A stretch of 64,000 nucleotides of DNA from Nocardioides faecalis (GCF_018388425.1 NZ_CP074406.1:248001-312000); one strand, 5' to 3'; counted from the first letter of the stretch, positions 48,515 through 57,865 are shown. Numbers and translations: made by a program. Notes: generated by a model from the letters alone, not told the origin.

Positions 48515-49566
48515 GCACCGAGACCACCAGCGGGGCCAAGACCCCGATCTTCGTCCAGGACGTCACCCTGCGCGACGGCATGCACGCCGTGCGGCACCGG
48601 ATCACCCCCACCGACGTCAAGCGGATCGTGACTGCCCTCGACGACGCGGGCGTGGACGCCATCGAGGTCGCCCACGGTGACGGCCTGGCCGGCGGCTCGG
48701 TCAACTACGGCCCGGGCTCGAACACCGACTGGGAGTGGATCGAGGCGGCCGCCTCGGTGCTGAAGAACGCCCGGCTGACCACCCTGCTGCTGCCCGGCGT
48801 GGGCACCGTGCACGAGCTGAAGCGCGCCTACGACCTGGGCGTCCGCTCGGTCCGCGTGGCCACGCACTGCACCGAGGCCGACGTCTCCGCGCAGCACATC
48901 GAGGCCGCCCGCGAGCTGGGCATGGACGTGTCCGGCTTCCTGATGCTCTCCCACATGGCCGCCCCCGAGGAGCTGGCCAAGCAGGCGAAGCTGATGGAGT
49001 CCTACGGCGCGCACTGCGTCTACGTGACCGACTCCGGCGGCCGGCTGACGATGAACGACGTCGCCGCCCGGGTCCGGGCCTACCGCGACGTGCTCGACGA
49101 GGGCACCGAGATCGGCATCCACGCCCACGAGAACCTCTCGCTGTCGGTGGCCAACTCCGTGGTCGCCGTCGAGAACGGGGTCTACCGGGTCGACGCCTCG
49201 CTGGCCGGGCACGGCGCCGGTGCGGGCAACTGCCCGCTCGAGGCGTTCGTCGCGGTCGCGGACCTGTCCGGGTTCGAGCACCGCTGCGACCTGTTCGCGC
49301 TGCAGGACGCTGCCGACGACATCGTCCGGCCGCTGCAGGACCGCCCCGTCCGGGTGGACCGGGAGACCCTCACCCTGGGCTACGCCGGCGTCTACTCCTC
49401 GTTCCTGCGCCACGCCGAGCGTGCCGCGGAGCAGTACGGCGTCGACGTGCGCCAGGTGCTGATGGAGTGCGGTCGCCGCCGCCTCGTCGGCGGCCAGGAG
49501 GACATGATCGTCGACATCGCGCTGACGATCGCCGCCGAGCAGCAGCCCGCCGCGCAGGCCGGCTGA
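48511..49566 (+). CDS. dmpG: 4-hydroxy-2-oxovalerate aldolase (HsaF/DmpG-like)
   Basis: A 351-residue class II pyruvate-type aldolase starting at GTG 48511. '[16 protein letters not shown]' carries the catalytic Arg, metal Asp and His; '[14 protein letters not shown]' and '[16 protein letters not shown]' supply the two His metal ligands; '[19 protein letters not shown]' is the usual closing motif. It splits 4-hydroxy-2-oxoacids to pyruvate and an aldehyde that is passed to the dehydrogenase. Last gene of the operon, followed by a strong terminator. Confidence 0.96.
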   Translation: MSTETTSGAKTPIFVQDVTLRDGMHAVRHRITPTDVKRIVTALDDAGVDAIEVAHGDGLAGGSVNYGPGSNTDWEWIEAAASVLKNARLTTLLLPGVGTVHELKRAYDLGVRSVRVATHCTEADVSAQHIEAARELGMDVSGFLMLSHMAAPEELAKQAKLMESYGAHCVYVTDSGGRLTMNDVAARVRAYRDVLDEGTEIGIHAHENLSLSVANSVVAVENGVYRVDASLAGHGAGAGNCPLEAFVAVADLSGFEHRCDLFALQDAADDIVRPLQDRPVRVDRETLTLGYAGVYSSFLRHAERAAEQYGVDVRQVLMECGRRRLVGGQEDMIVDIALTIAAEQQPAAQAG

Positions 49567-49612
49567 GCGCCCCGAGGCAGCAGCACCCGCACCACCCCGG
49601 GACAGCCGGGAC

Positions 49613-49653
49613 ACGACGGCGGCCGGGAGCACATCGCTCCCGGCCGCCGTCGT
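49613..49653. terminator. Strong bidirectional hairpin terminator
   Basis: ACGACGGCGGCCGGGAG (49613-49629) and CTCCCGGCCGCCGTCGT (49637-49653) form a perfect 17-bp stem with a 7-base loop, between the aldolase gene and the convergent universal stress protein gene. It marks the right border of the catabolic cluster. Confidence 0.85.
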
Positions 49654-49699
49654 ACGTCGTGTGCCGGGGTGGTCCGCGGTGGCGGCCGGCGCGGAGAGG

Positions 49700-50131
49700 T
49701 CAGTGCGCCGCGTGGGTATGCACGACGTACACGTCGCACGGCGCGTGGGCCGTGACGTCGCGCGCGACGCTGCCCAGCACCCGGGCCAGGCCCTGGGCGC
49801 GCTTGTTGCCGACCACGATCAGGTCCGCCCCGACCCGCTCGGCGTGGCGGACCAGGGCGTCGGCCGGCTTGCCCTCGGCGGGGGCGGCGACGATCTCCAC
49901 GTCGGGGTGGGCGCCGCGCAGGGCCGTCACGGTCTGTTCGGCCACCAGCTGGACGTCGTCGACGCTGGACAGCGGCACGCCGGGCTCGATGGCGTCGACC
50001 TCGAATCGGCTGTACGAGGCCAGCACGTGCAGCTCCGCGGAGCTGATCGCGGCGATCTCCGCGGCGCGGCGGGACGCCTGCTCGGCGGTCTCGCTGCCGT
50101 CGACTCCCACGACGATGATCCTGTTGCTCAT
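49700..50131 (-). CDS. Universal stress protein (UspA family)
   Basis: A 143-residue single-domain Usp. ATG 50131 with GGGAGGA upstream is chosen over longer frames. The nucleotide-binding pattern is visible as 'IIVVGVDGSETAEQA' at the N-terminus and 'ADLIVVGNKRAQGLARVLGSVARDV' near the C-terminus (G-2x-G-9x-G(S/T)-type motif, here slightly altered). The fold binds ATP or AMP and is induced under growth arrest in many actinobacteria. Context adds nothing specific. Confidence 0.92.
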   Translation of the reverse strand: MSNRIIVVGVDGSETAEQASRRAAEIAAISSAELHVLASYSRFEVDAIEPGVPLSSVDDVQLVAEQTVTALRGAHPDVEIVAAPAEGKPADALVRHAERVGADLIVVGNKRAQGLARVLGSVARDVTAHAPCDVYVVHTHAAH

Positions 50132-50353
50132 GGTTCCTCCCGGGTGGCCCTGACGCCGGGCGCTGTCGTCCGGTGACAGACGTCGATGGCCATGGGGCAA
50201 GCCAAGCCGACTCGGTGCCGAACCCGGGGCGGGCTACCACCAGGCGGAACACGAACCTCTCTCCCGTTCCGCGGGCCATGACTCCGACGCACGCCGCTTG
50301 CGAACCTCGGTGGGCGCGCCAAGCTCGTGCGGTGCGGTGCGGTGCGGTGCGGG

Positions 50354-50890
50354 TCAGCCCTCGGAGACCAGCGGGCGCAGCCCGGCGCGGTGCCGCTGGG
50401 CGAGCTCGGCGTAGTACGGCGGGTTGGCGTCGACCCAGAACTGCGCACCGGTGCCCTCGATCGGCTTCTTCACCTGCGCCGGGCTGCCCGCCGCCAGCAC
50501 GCCGTCGGGCACCTCGGTGCCCGGGGTGATGAGGGAGCCGGCGGCGACCATCGACCCGGCGCCGATGCTGGCGCCGTCGAGCACGGTGCTGCCGTTGCCC
50601 ACCAGCGCCTTGGCGCCCAGGGTGGCGCCGTGCACCACGCAGGTGTGCGCCACGGTCGCGCCGGCACCGATCTCCACGACCGTGTCGGGGGCGCCGTGGA
50701 CCACGGAGTTGTCCTGCACGTTCGCGCCCTCACGCACGATGATCGTGCAGATGTCGGCGCGCAGCACCGCGCCGTACCAGACGCTGGCGCCCCGCTCGAC
50801 GCGCACGTCGCCGATCAGCGTCGCGGTCGGGGCGACGAACGCCTCGGGGTGGACCTGGGGCGCACGGCCCTCGAACTCGTAGCAGGACAT
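50354..50890 (-). CDS. Gamma-carbonic anhydrase-like hexapeptide-repeat protein
   Basis: A 178-residue left-handed beta-helix protein. Hexapeptide repeats run from about residue 19 to 125 ('ATLIGDVRVERGASVWYGAVLRAD' region onward). Putative zinc ligands are His65 in 'NSVVHGAPD', and His82 and His87 in 'VAHTCVVHGA', matching the gamma-CA/YrdA pattern. Family members are carbonic anhydrases or inactive relatives. The stop of the MFS gene lies only nine bases upstream, suggesting a common transcript. Confidence 0.92.
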   Translation of the reverse strand: MSCYEFEGRAPQVHPEAFVAPTATLIGDVRVERGASVWYGAVLRADICTIIVREGANVQDNSVVHGAPDTVVEIGAGATVAHTCVVHGATLGAKALVGNGSTVLDGASIGAGSMVAAGSLITPGTEVPDGVLAAGSPAQVKKPIEGTGAQFWVDANPPYYAELAQRHRAGLRPLVSEG

Positions 50891-50899
50891 CCGCCCACG

Positions 50900-52204
50900 C
50901 TAGCGGGGCTCCACCGCCGTCCCCGGTAGCGCCACGTCGGTGCCGCCCACGTCCGCCGCCACGACGTCGCTGCCGGAGAAGTCGGGCACGTCGCCGCGCC
51001 GCAAAGCCGGCCGTACGACGCCCCAGACCTGCACGAGCCCGACGCCGGCCGCGAGCAGCATGGTCGTGGCCATCACCGCGCCGCTGCTGCCCACCTGGAC
51101 CGCCAGCGACGGCACGACGGCGCCGGCGACCTGCTGGGAGGCGCCGAGCAGCGCGGAGGCGGTGCCGGCGGCGGTGCCGAACGGCACGAGGGCGAGCGCC
51201 ATGTTGTTGGGCATCGACGGCGTGAGCAGCGGCAGCGTGAGGCACAACGGCACCAGCACCACCGGCAGCGGCGCGTGGGTGAAGACCGCCAGGCACAGCA
51301 GCGAGCAGGAGGTGAACGCGGCGGTGACGGAGAACGTGAGCATGTTCAGCGACCCGAACCGCGGGACGAGCCGCATGTTGACCACGTGGCCCAGGACCAT
51401 GCCGGCCCCGCTGGTGGCGAAGATCAGGGAGTACTGCTGCGAGCCGACGCCGTGCTCGGCGCGCAGGAACAGCGCGCTCATCGTCAGGTAGCTGACCAGG
51501 ATGACGCCCTGGCACACGGCCAGCACGAGGTGCTGGGCGAAGCCGCGGTGGCGCAGCACCTGCCCCATGACCCGCAGCTGTCCGGGGCCGTCGGCGCGGC
51601 GGCGGTGCTCGGCGGCCAGCGACTCGGGCATCTTCACGCTCGCGAGGAGCAGCAGTGCGGCGGCGAGGACGCCGAGCGTGGCGAAGATGCCGCGCCATGA
51701 GGTGAACGCGAGCACCTGCCCCCCGAGCAGCGGGGCGATGACCGGTGCGAACATCGAGATCATCGCCAGCTGGGAGTACAGGCGCGAGGCGGCGGGGCCT
51801 TGGGCGAGGTCCCGCACGGAGGCGCGGGCCGCGACGACGCTGCCGGCGCCGAAGACGCCCTGCAGGAAGCGGGCCACGAGCAGCACCTCGATGCTCGGTG
51901 CGAGGGCGCAGGCGACGCTGGCGAGCACGAACAGGGCGAGGCAGACCAGGGCAGGGCGACGTCGGCCGAACCGGTCGGTCAGCCCGCCGACGAGGAGCTG
52001 GCCCAGCGCCAGGCCGGCGAACCCGACGGTGACGGTGCTGGCCGCGGCGGCGTCGGTGGTCTCGAGCGCGTCCGCGATCTCCGGCAGCCCGGGCAGGTGC
52101 ATGTCGGTGGACAGCGGCCCGAGCCCGGCGAGCAGACCGAGGGTCACGGTCACCCCGAGCGTGACCCTCGTGGTGGTGTCTGCGCGGGTCGGGGTCGTCG
52201 TCAT
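50900..52204 (-). CDS. MFS transporter, Bcr/CflA-type drug efflux protein
   Basis: A 434-residue protein with about 12 hydrophobic segments. 'LSTDMHLPGLPEIADAL' is the signature N-terminal loop of Bcr/CflA exporters, 'LVGGLTDRFGRRRPALV' is the MFS motif A, and 'VARFLQGVFGAGSVVAARASVRDL' follows helix 4. These proton-driven pumps export bicyclomycin, sulfonamides, chloramphenicol or other compounds. A GTTCCG-N5-CGGAAC inverted repeat 85 bp upstream may bind a regulator. An exporter for aromatic intermediates is possible but not shown. Confidence 0.92.
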   Translation of the reverse strand: MTTTPTRADTTTRVTLGVTVTLGLLAGLGPLSTDMHLPGLPEIADALETTDAAAASTVTVGFAGLALGQLLVGGLTDRFGRRRPALVCLALFVLASVACALAPSIEVLLVARFLQGVFGAGSVVAARASVRDLAQGPAASRLYSQLAMISMFAPVIAPLLGGQVLAFTSWRGIFATLGVLAAALLLLASVKMPESLAAEHRRRADGPGQLRVMGQVLRHRGFAQHLVLAVCQGVILVSYLTMSALFLRAEHGVGSQQYSLIFATSGAGMVLGHVVNMRLVPRFGSLNMLTFSVTAAFTSCSLLCLAVFTHAPLPVVLVPLCLTLPLLTPSMPNNMALALVPFGTAAGTASALLGASQQVAGAVVPSLAVQVGSSGAVMATTMLLAAGVGLVQVWGVVRPALRRGDVPDFSGSDVVAADVGGTDVALPGTAVEPR

Positions 52205-52288
52205 CCGGGCTCTGCCTTCTCTCGGCCGGCGCGTGCGGCCGGTCCAAGCAGACGCTAGGAGGACAGGCCGGGCCGCACGCAGCCCCCT

Positions 52289-52305
52289 GTTCCGGCGAGC
52301 GGAAC
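52289..52305. promoter_or_regulatory. Inverted repeat upstream of the MFS gene
   Basis: GTTCCG (52289-52294) and CGGAAC (52300-52305) are perfect 6-bp arms around five bases. The right arm includes AGCGGAAC, a variant of the AGYGGAAY motif from region 2. It lies between the MFS start (52204) and the upstream crotonase stop (52327). Confidence 0.5.
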
Positions 52306-52326
52306 GTAGCGTCGGCTACCGGCCGG

Positions 52327-53412
52327 TCAGACCGCGCCCAGACCCCCAGGCCCCAGGCCGAGCTCGTCGCCGCCCAGACCGGCGAAGCACGCCTCGACCT
52401 CGGCGTCGTCGACCTCGGCGAGGTGCGCGGGCTGCCAGCGCGGGTCGCGGTCCTTGTCGACGACCTGGGCACGCACGCCCTCGGCGAAGTCGGGACGGGC
52501 GTGCAGCCGCCGCGCGAGCCGGTACTCGAGGTCGAGCGCCGGCCCGAGGCTGTTCATCGCGGCCGCCTCCCGCAGCGCGCGCAGCGTCACCTGCACCGAG
52601 GTGGGGCACTTCGCCTCGATCGCGTCCGCGGCGCGCACCGCCTCGGCGGAGCCGAGTGCCCGCAGCCGCCCGACGATCTCCAGCGCGTCCGCGCCGGCGT
52701 AGGCCTCGTCCAGCCAGGGGCGAGCGGCCAGCAGGCCGGAGCCGGGGGCGGGCTCGGTGAGGTCGGCCAGCACCTCGTCGGCGTCGCGGTGCGCCAGCGC
52801 GGTGAGGAGCGCGTCGATCCGCTCGCTGGGCAGGTAGTGGTCGGCCAGCCCCATCGCGATCGCGTCGCCGGCCCCGGCGGACCCCGCGGTCAGCGCGAGG
52901 TGGGTGCCGGTCTCGCCGGGGGCGTGGGAGAGCAGGAAGGTGCCGCCCACGTCGGGCAGGAAGCCGATGCCGGTCTCGGGCATGCCGAGCGAGGAGCGCT
53001 CGGTGACCACCCGGTGCCCGGCGTGCGCCGAGAGGCCGATGCCGCCGCCCAGCACGAGGCCGTCCATCACCGCGACGTACGGCTTGGGGTACTGCGCGAC
53101 CTGCAGGTTCAGCCGGTACTCATCGGCCCAGAACGCCGCGGTGGCGGTGCCGCCGTCCTTCGCGTCGCGCCACATCGCGACGATGTCGCCGCCCGCGCAC
53201 AGCCCGCGTTCGCCGGCGCCGGTGAGCACCACGGTGCGCACGCCGTCGTCGTCGGCCCAGTCGCTCAGTGCGTCGCTGATCAGCCGCACCATCTCGTGGG
53301 TCAGGGCGTTGATCGCCCGGGGCCGGTTGAGCACCACGTACGCCGCGCGCCCCTCGCGGCGCAGCAGCACCGGCGCCTCGTCGGCGGTCTCTGGCGGGGT
53401 GGGGGTGCTCAT
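52327..53412 (-). CDS. 3-hydroxyisobutyryl-CoA hydrolase-like crotonase
   Basis: A 361-residue protein, longer than ordinary hydratases and typical of 3-hydroxyisobutyryl-CoA hydrolases. 'RPRAINALTHEMV', 'GERGLCAGGDIVAMWRD', 'GLVLGGGIGLSAHAGHRVVTE' and 'MPETGIGFLPDVGGTFLLS' hold the expected catalytic Glu and Asp. The C-terminal 100 residues include 'FAEGVRAQVVDKDRDPRWQP', the usual end of the family. It acts in valine breakdown, releasing 3-hydroxyisobutyrate from its CoA ester. It follows the FAD/Fe-S oxidoreductase gene with a 53-bp gap. Confidence 0.9.
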   Translation of the reverse strand: MSTPTPPETADEAPVLLRREGRAAYVVLNRPRAINALTHEMVRLISDALSDWADDDGVRTVVLTGAGERGLCAGGDIVAMWRDAKDGGTATAAFWADEYRLNLQVAQYPKPYVAVMDGLVLGGGIGLSAHAGHRVVTERSSLGMPETGIGFLPDVGGTFLLSHAPGETGTHLALTAGSAGAGDAIAMGLADHYLPSERIDALLTALAHRDADEVLADLTEPAPGSGLLAARPWLDEAYAGADALEIVGRLRALGSAEAVRAADAIEAKCPTSVQVTLRALREAAAMNSLGPALDLEYRLARRLHARPDFAEGVRAQVVDKDRDPRWQPAHLAEVDDAEVEACFAGLGGDELGLGPGGLGAV

Positions 53413-53465
53413 CGTCTCTCCTCGTTCGGGGCGTGGGGCAGGTCGGTGCCGCGGCGGTGCGGTCC

Positions 53466-56405
53466 TCAGGTGGTCAGGTCGCGGGCCAGGAGCTGGGCGA
53501 GGTGGACCGGGCGGGCGTCCGGCGCGAGCTCGTCGAGCTGGGTGCGGCAGGAGAACCCGTCGGCGAGCACCACCCGCTGGGCCCTGGGTGCGGGCGGCTG
53601 CGCCAGCGCGGGCAGCAGGTGCTGGCCGGCGATCGCCACCGACACCTCGTAGTGGCCCTGCTCGACACCGAAGTTGCCGGCCATCCCGCAGCAGCCGGAC
53701 AGCGCGCGCACCCGGGCACCCGCCCCGCGCAGCAGGGCCGCGTCGGTCGACCAGCCCAGCACCGCGTGGTGGTGGCAGTGCGGCTGCGCCACGACGTCGA
53801 GCCCGCTCAGGTCGGGCGGGGTCCAGCCCTCGGTGCCGGTGAGCAGCTCGGCGAGCGTCACGGCCGCCGCGGCCACCGCCCGCGCGTCCTCGCCGGGTAC
53901 CAGCTCGACCAGCTCGTGCCGCAGCACCGCGGTGCAGGAGGGCTCCAGCCCGACGATCGGCACACCCGCGCGGGCGTCCGGGGCCATCGCCTCGACCAGC
54001 GAGCGCAGCCGGCGCCGGGCGCCGTCGAGCTGGCCGGTGCTGATCCAGGACAGGCCGCAGCACTCCGGTCGCGCGGTCAGGTGCGGCTCGTAGCCGGCGT
54101 CGCGCAGCACCGCCACCGTCGCCTCGGCGACCTGCGGTGCGAAGTGCTCGGAGAACGAGTCGACGAACAGCAGCACCGGGGTGCGCGGCGTCGTACCTGC
54201 CCCACCGGCCGCGCCGACCGAGCCGGCCGCGCCGGTGAAGGTACGACGGAACGGTCGCGGTGCGAACGCCGGCATCCGGCGCCGGGTGTCCACCCCGGCG
54301 GCGCGCAGCGCGAGCGTGCGGGTGGGCGCCCAGCCCAGCACCCGGTTGGCCGCGCCGGGCACGCGCGAGGCCAGCCGCGCCCAGCGCGGCAGCCAGCCCA
54401 GGGCGTAGTGGCTGCGCGGGCGCAACCGGCGTCGGTAGGTCTGGTGCAGCACCTCGGCCTTGTAGCTGGCCAGGTCGGTGCCGGTCGGGCAGTCCGAGGC
54501 GCAGCCCTTGCAGGCCAGGCACAGGTCGAGCGCCTCGTGCACGGCGGGTGAGGACCACTCCAGGTCGCTGTCGGCGTTGACGATCTCCTGCAGCAGTCGG
54601 GCCCGGCCGCGGGTGGAGTGGATCTCGTCGTGGGTGGCCTGGAACGAGGGGCACATGACGCCGCCGCCGGCGCTGACGGCGCCACCGCTGGGGGTGGTGG
54701 CGACGGGGGCGCGGCACGCGCCCACCCCGGTGCAGCGGTGCACCGCCCGGGAGAAGTCGCCGCCGTCGCTGGTGTAGGCCAGGGCGAGGCCGTGCCGTGG
54801 CGGCGGCGTGCGGGTGTCGGCGGTGTAGCGCAGGTCCGCGGTGCTCGAGGCGACCCCGGCCGGGTCGGCCAGCAGGCCGGGGTTCAGCAGGTCGTCGGGG
54901 TCCAGGATGCGCTTGACCTCGGCCATCAGGCGCAGCGCGGCGGTCGGGTACATCCGCGGCAGCCACTCGCTGCGGGCCCGGCCGTCGCCGTGCTCCCCGG
55001 ACAGCGAGCCGCCGAAGGAGGCCACCAGGTCGGCGGCGGCGCCGATGAAGGCGCGGTAGCGCTCCGGGCCGTCGGGGGCGTCGAAGGCGAAGTCGAGACG
55101 GACGTGCAGGCAGCCCTCGCCGAAGTGGCCGAACGGCATCGCGGTCAGGCCGTGCACAGCCAGCAGCTCCTCAAGCGCGGCCAGGTAGTCGCCCAGCCGG
55201 GCCGGCGGCACCGCGGAGTCCTCCCAGCCGGCCCACGCCGGGCGCCCGGACGGGGCGCGCCCGGCCAGGCCGGCGCCGTCGGCGCGGATCCGCCACAGCG
55301 CCGCCGCCGCGGCCGGGTCGTCGACGACCAGCGCGGAGACGCCCAGCCCGGCCGCGGCCAGCCGCTCGGCGCGGTCGCGGACCTCGGCCGCGTCCTCGCC
55401 GGAGATCTCGGTGAACAGCCAGGCCTGGCCTGCGGGCAGCGGAGGTACGGCGTGCGCGCCCTTGCGTTCCACGATCACGTCCACGATCCGCCGGTCCAGG
55501 CCCTCGCACGCCGACGGCGCGTGCTCGAGGACCGCCGGCGCGGCGTACCCGGCGGCGGGGAAGTCGTCGAAGCCCAGCACCACCAGCAGCCGCTCCGCGG
55601 GGTCGCGGACCAGCCGCAGGGTCGCCTCGGTGACCACGGCCAGCGTGCCCTCGGAGCCGACCAGGGCCCGGGTCAGGTCGAAGCCGTTCTCGGGCAGCAG
55701 GTGGTGCAGCGCGAGGCCGGAGACGTGCCGGCCGAAGGTGCCGAACGAGGTGCGCAGCGTCGCCAGGTCCGTGGCGACGAGTGCCCGCAGCCGCTCCAGC
55801 ACGTCCGCACCACCAGAGCCATCGGTGCCTGCGGGGGCGGCGGGGCTCAGCGTCGCGGTCGGTCGGCCCTCGGCGTCGTAGCCGGTGAGGAGCTCCGAGC
55901 CGTCGGCCAGCAGCGCCCGCAGGCCGAGCACGTTGTGCGAGGTCCGCCCGTGCGCCAGCGAACGCGCGCCGCACGCGTCGTTGCCGATCATCCCGCCGAT
56001 CGTGCAGCGCGAGCTGGTGGAGGGGTCCGGCCCGAACCGCAGGCCGTACGGCGCCGCCGCCCGCTGCAGGTCGGCCTGCACCACGCCGGGCTGCACCACC
56101 GCGGTCGCCGTGCCCGGGTCCACCGAGATCACCCGGTCCAGGTGCCGGGAGAGGTCGAGGACCAGGCCGCTGCCGATCGCGTTGCCCGCCACCGAGGTGC
56201 CCGCGCCGCGCGTGGTCAGCGGCAGGCCCAGCTCGCGGGCGGCGAGCAGCGCACGTCGTACGTCGTCGGGGGTGCGGGGGAAGGCGACGGCCGCGGGCGG
56301 CACCCGGTAGAGCGAGGCGTCGGAGGAGTAGGCCCCGAGCACGGCGGCGTCGTCGGAGACCTCCGCGACACCGAGTCGCCGCAGCTGTGAGGCGGTGGAG
56401 GGCAC
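53466..56405 (-). CDS. Fused FAD-linked oxidase / iron-sulfur (GlcD-GlcF type) oxidoreductase
   Basis: A 979-residue fusion. The N-terminal half is a GlcD-like FAD-binding PCMH domain ('LTTRGAGTSVAGNAIGSGLVLDLSRH', 'CTIGGMIGNDACGARSLAHGRT') with an FAD oxidase C-terminal domain ('FGHFGEGCLHVRLDF', 'GGSLSGEHGDGRARSEWL'). The C-terminal half has Fe-S ligands ('CLACKGCASDCP' and an upstream Cys group) and two CCG domains ('CCGLSW', 'CCGMAGNFG'). Such fusions oxidise D-2-hydroxyacids such as D-lactate or D-2-hydroxyglutarate. GTG 56405 is preferred; TACATT lies seven bases upstream with no ribosome binding site, so the mRNA may be leaderless. Longer frames extend to 56492. Confidence 0.92.
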   Translation of the reverse strand: MPSTASQLRRLGVAEVSDDAAVLGAYSSDASLYRVPPAAVAFPRTPDDVRRALLAARELGLPLTTRGAGTSVAGNAIGSGLVLDLSRHLDRVISVDPGTATAVVQPGVVQADLQRAAAPYGLRFGPDPSTSSRCTIGGMIGNDACGARSLAHGRTSHNVLGLRALLADGSELLTGYDAEGRPTATLSPAAPAGTDGSGGADVLERLRALVATDLATLRTSFGTFGRHVSGLALHHLLPENGFDLTRALVGSEGTLAVVTEATLRLVRDPAERLLVVLGFDDFPAAGYAAPAVLEHAPSACEGLDRRIVDVIVERKGAHAVPPLPAGQAWLFTEISGEDAAEVRDRAERLAAAGLGVSALVVDDPAAAAALWRIRADGAGLAGRAPSGRPAWAGWEDSAVPPARLGDYLAALEELLAVHGLTAMPFGHFGEGCLHVRLDFAFDAPDGPERYRAFIGAAADLVASFGGSLSGEHGDGRARSEWLPRMYPTAALRLMAEVKRILDPDDLLNPGLLADPAGVASSTADLRYTADTRTPPPRHGLALAYTSDGGDFSRAVHRCTGVGACRAPVATTPSGGAVSAGGGVMCPSFQATHDEIHSTRGRARLLQEIVNADSDLEWSSPAVHEALDLCLACKGCASDCPTGTDLASYKAEVLHQTYRRRLRPRSHYALGWLPRWARLASRVPGAANRVLGWAPTRTLALRAAGVDTRRRMPAFAPRPFRRTFTGAAGSVGAAGGAGTTPRTPVLLFVDSFSEHFAPQVAEATVAVLRDAGYEPHLTARPECCGLSWISTGQLDGARRRLRSLVEAMAPDARAGVPIVGLEPSCTAVLRHELVELVPGEDARAVAAAAVTLAELLTGTEGWTPPDLSGLDVVAQPHCHHHAVLGWSTDAALLRGAGARVRALSGCCGMAGNFGVEQGHYEVSVAIAGQHLLPALAQPPAPRAQRVVLADGFSCRTQLDELAPDARPVHLAQLLARDLTT

Positions 56406-56515
56406 GGGCCGAATGTAGCCCTCGGCGCCCCGGGCACCGTCGTCCTGCGGCGCTTGGCACCGTGATCGGGCGGGTGCACACTCGAAGGACACCGATCTCG
56501 GGAGGGGGACGAGTT

Positions 56516-57250
56516 GTGACCCAGACCCTGAACGACAGCGTCGCCAGGACGCACGAGCTGCTCACCGAGCGGCTGCGCGTCGCAGAGACCAGCCATCCCA
56601 CGGCTCAGCGACCACACGCCATGACCGCCGCGATCGACCCGTTCCTGGCCACCGCGAGCCGGCACGTCTCCGCGGCGAACGCGGTGCTGGGGCCGGCCGC
56701 GCGCCGGCACCTGGGGGACGGCCGGGACCGGGCCCGGGCGCTGGCGCGGCAGAGTCGGCGGCTGGAGGAGGCGCTCTTCGCCGCGAAGTCGAAGCTCTAC
56801 GGCTCCTCCTACGCCGTGCGGCAGCCGTGGGCGGAGGTGTGGCTGCCGGTCGAGAGCGAGCTGGCCGCCTTCTGGGACATCGAGACCGAGCTGGTCGACG
56901 AGCTGGCCGCCGCGATCACGCCCGCGGATGCCGACTCGCTCGCCCTGGAGCTCTACAACAGCGAGACGCGGGTGCCGACGCGACCGCACCCGCACCTGCC
57001 GCACCAGGGCGTGGGCGGGCGCATGGCGCGGGGTGTCGCCTCCCGGGTGGACCGGTTCTGGGACGCCGCGGAGGACCGGATGGTGCCCGAGCCCGTCCAC
57101 CCGATGCGACACCGCGACGGGTGGGTGAGCCGCTACCTGATGGCCGAGGCGGACGTCGACGAGCCGGACGAGGACGTGACCTCGCTGCCCCCCACGGACC
57201 CGGACGTGCCCCCGGACGTGCCGGACCGCCAGTCGGGACCGGGAACCTAA
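56516..57250 (+). CDS. Hypothetical helical protein, possibly hemerythrin-like
   Basis: A 244-residue protein, GTG 56516 preceded by GGGAGGGGG. The first 145 residues look helical with regularly placed His and Glu ('ARTHELLTERL', 'HAMTAAIDPFLATASRHVSAAN', 'FWDIETELVDELAAAI'), reminiscent of HHE/hemerythrin four-helix bundles, but the ligand pattern was not confirmed. The C-terminus is acidic and Pro-rich (last 40 residues), likely disordered. It diverges from the FAD/Fe-S oxidoreductase gene. Function unknown. Confidence 0.72.
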   Translation: MTQTLNDSVARTHELLTERLRVAETSHPTAQRPHAMTAAIDPFLATASRHVSAANAVLGPAARRHLGDGRDRARALARQSRRLEEALFAAKSKLYGSSYAVRQPWAEVWLPVESELAAFWDIETELVDELAAAITPADADSLALELYNSETRVPTRPHPHLPHQGVGGRMARGVASRVDRFWDAAEDRMVPEPVHPMRHRDGWVSRYLMAEADVDEPDEDVTSLPPTDPDVPPDVPDRQSGPGT

Positions 57251-57292
57251 CCCCCCCCGATCCGGAGCCGACGCAGCCCGACCCAGGCCGAC

Positions 57293-57865
57293 CTAGTCGG
57301 TGCGGCGGGAGGCCTCGTCCTCGGCCTGGGCGAGGACCTGCTCGAGTGCCCACAGCAGGTGCGAGTGGTCGTGCTCGGCGGCCAGCATCTCGTAGCCGAC
57401 CAGGGTGCTCAGCGCCCACACCGTGTAGGCCTCGGCGCGGTCGGGGCCGACCAGGTCGCTCGCCGCCTCGAACACGACCTCGTAGCGGCGGTGGTCGACC
57501 TCGCGCTGCACGCGGGCGACCCGCTCGTCCACGCCGGCCCAGACCCGGATCGCGGCCTCGGTGGCGTGCAGCAGCTCGCTGCCGGCGCCGATCATGAGGC
57601 GCAGCCGGGTCGCGGGATCCTTCTCGGTCCGCACGATCTGGGCGGTGTGGTCGGTGCGCTCGGTCAGCCAGGCGTCCAGCAGCGCGTCGGTGAAGGCCTG
57701 CCAGCTGTCGAAGGAGTGGTAGAACGCGCCGGTGGTGACGCCCAGGCGGCGACACAGGGTGGCGAGCTTGAGCGCGCCGTAGCCCTCCCCGGCGAGGATC
57801 TCGTTGGCGGCGGCGAACCAACCCGCGCGCAGACCCTCGTTGCGTCGGCCCTGACGCTCCTTCAT
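57293..57865 (-). CDS. TetR family transcriptional regulator
   Basis: A 190-residue regulator, ATG 57865 with AGGAGGAA upstream. The helix-turn-helix is in the first 60 residues ('ANEILAGEGYGALKLATLCRRLGVTTGAFYHSF'-type arrangement around residues 20-52), and the rest is a helical ligand domain ('GAGSELLHATEAAIRVWAG'). It is the only TetR gene in the window. It lies downstream of the nitroreductase gene on the same strand. Whether it binds the CATACC...GGTCGG palindromes 40 kb away is untested; local control of the nitroreductase or crotonase genes is simpler. Confidence 0.92.
   Translation of the reverse strand: MKERQGRRNEGLRAGWFAAANEILAGEGYGALKLATLCRRLGVTTGAFYHSFDSWQAFTDALLDAWLTERTDHTAQIVRTEKDPATRLRLMIGAGSELLHATEAAIRVWAGVDERVARVQREVDHRRYEVVFEAASDLVGPDRAEAYTVWALSTLVGYEMLAAEHDHSHLLWALEQVLAQAEDEASRRTD

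Noticed and set aside
32083..49566. Naming the aromatic substrate (for example a steroid ring or 4-hydroxyphenylacetate)
   Set aside because: HsaA-, HsaC-, HsaD- and HpaB-like families act on many phenols; nothing in the sequence fixes the substrate.
50327..50352. GGTGC-like pentanucleotide repeat (about five copies) between the stress protein and carbonic-anhydrase-like genes
   Set aside because: A simple low-complexity stretch in an intergenic region; no array structure, spacers or gene effect.
57293..57865. Assigning the TetR protein as regulator of the CATACC...GGTCGG sites
   Set aside because: It is 40 kb away, beside a nitroreductase, and no copy of the palindrome was seen near its own gene.
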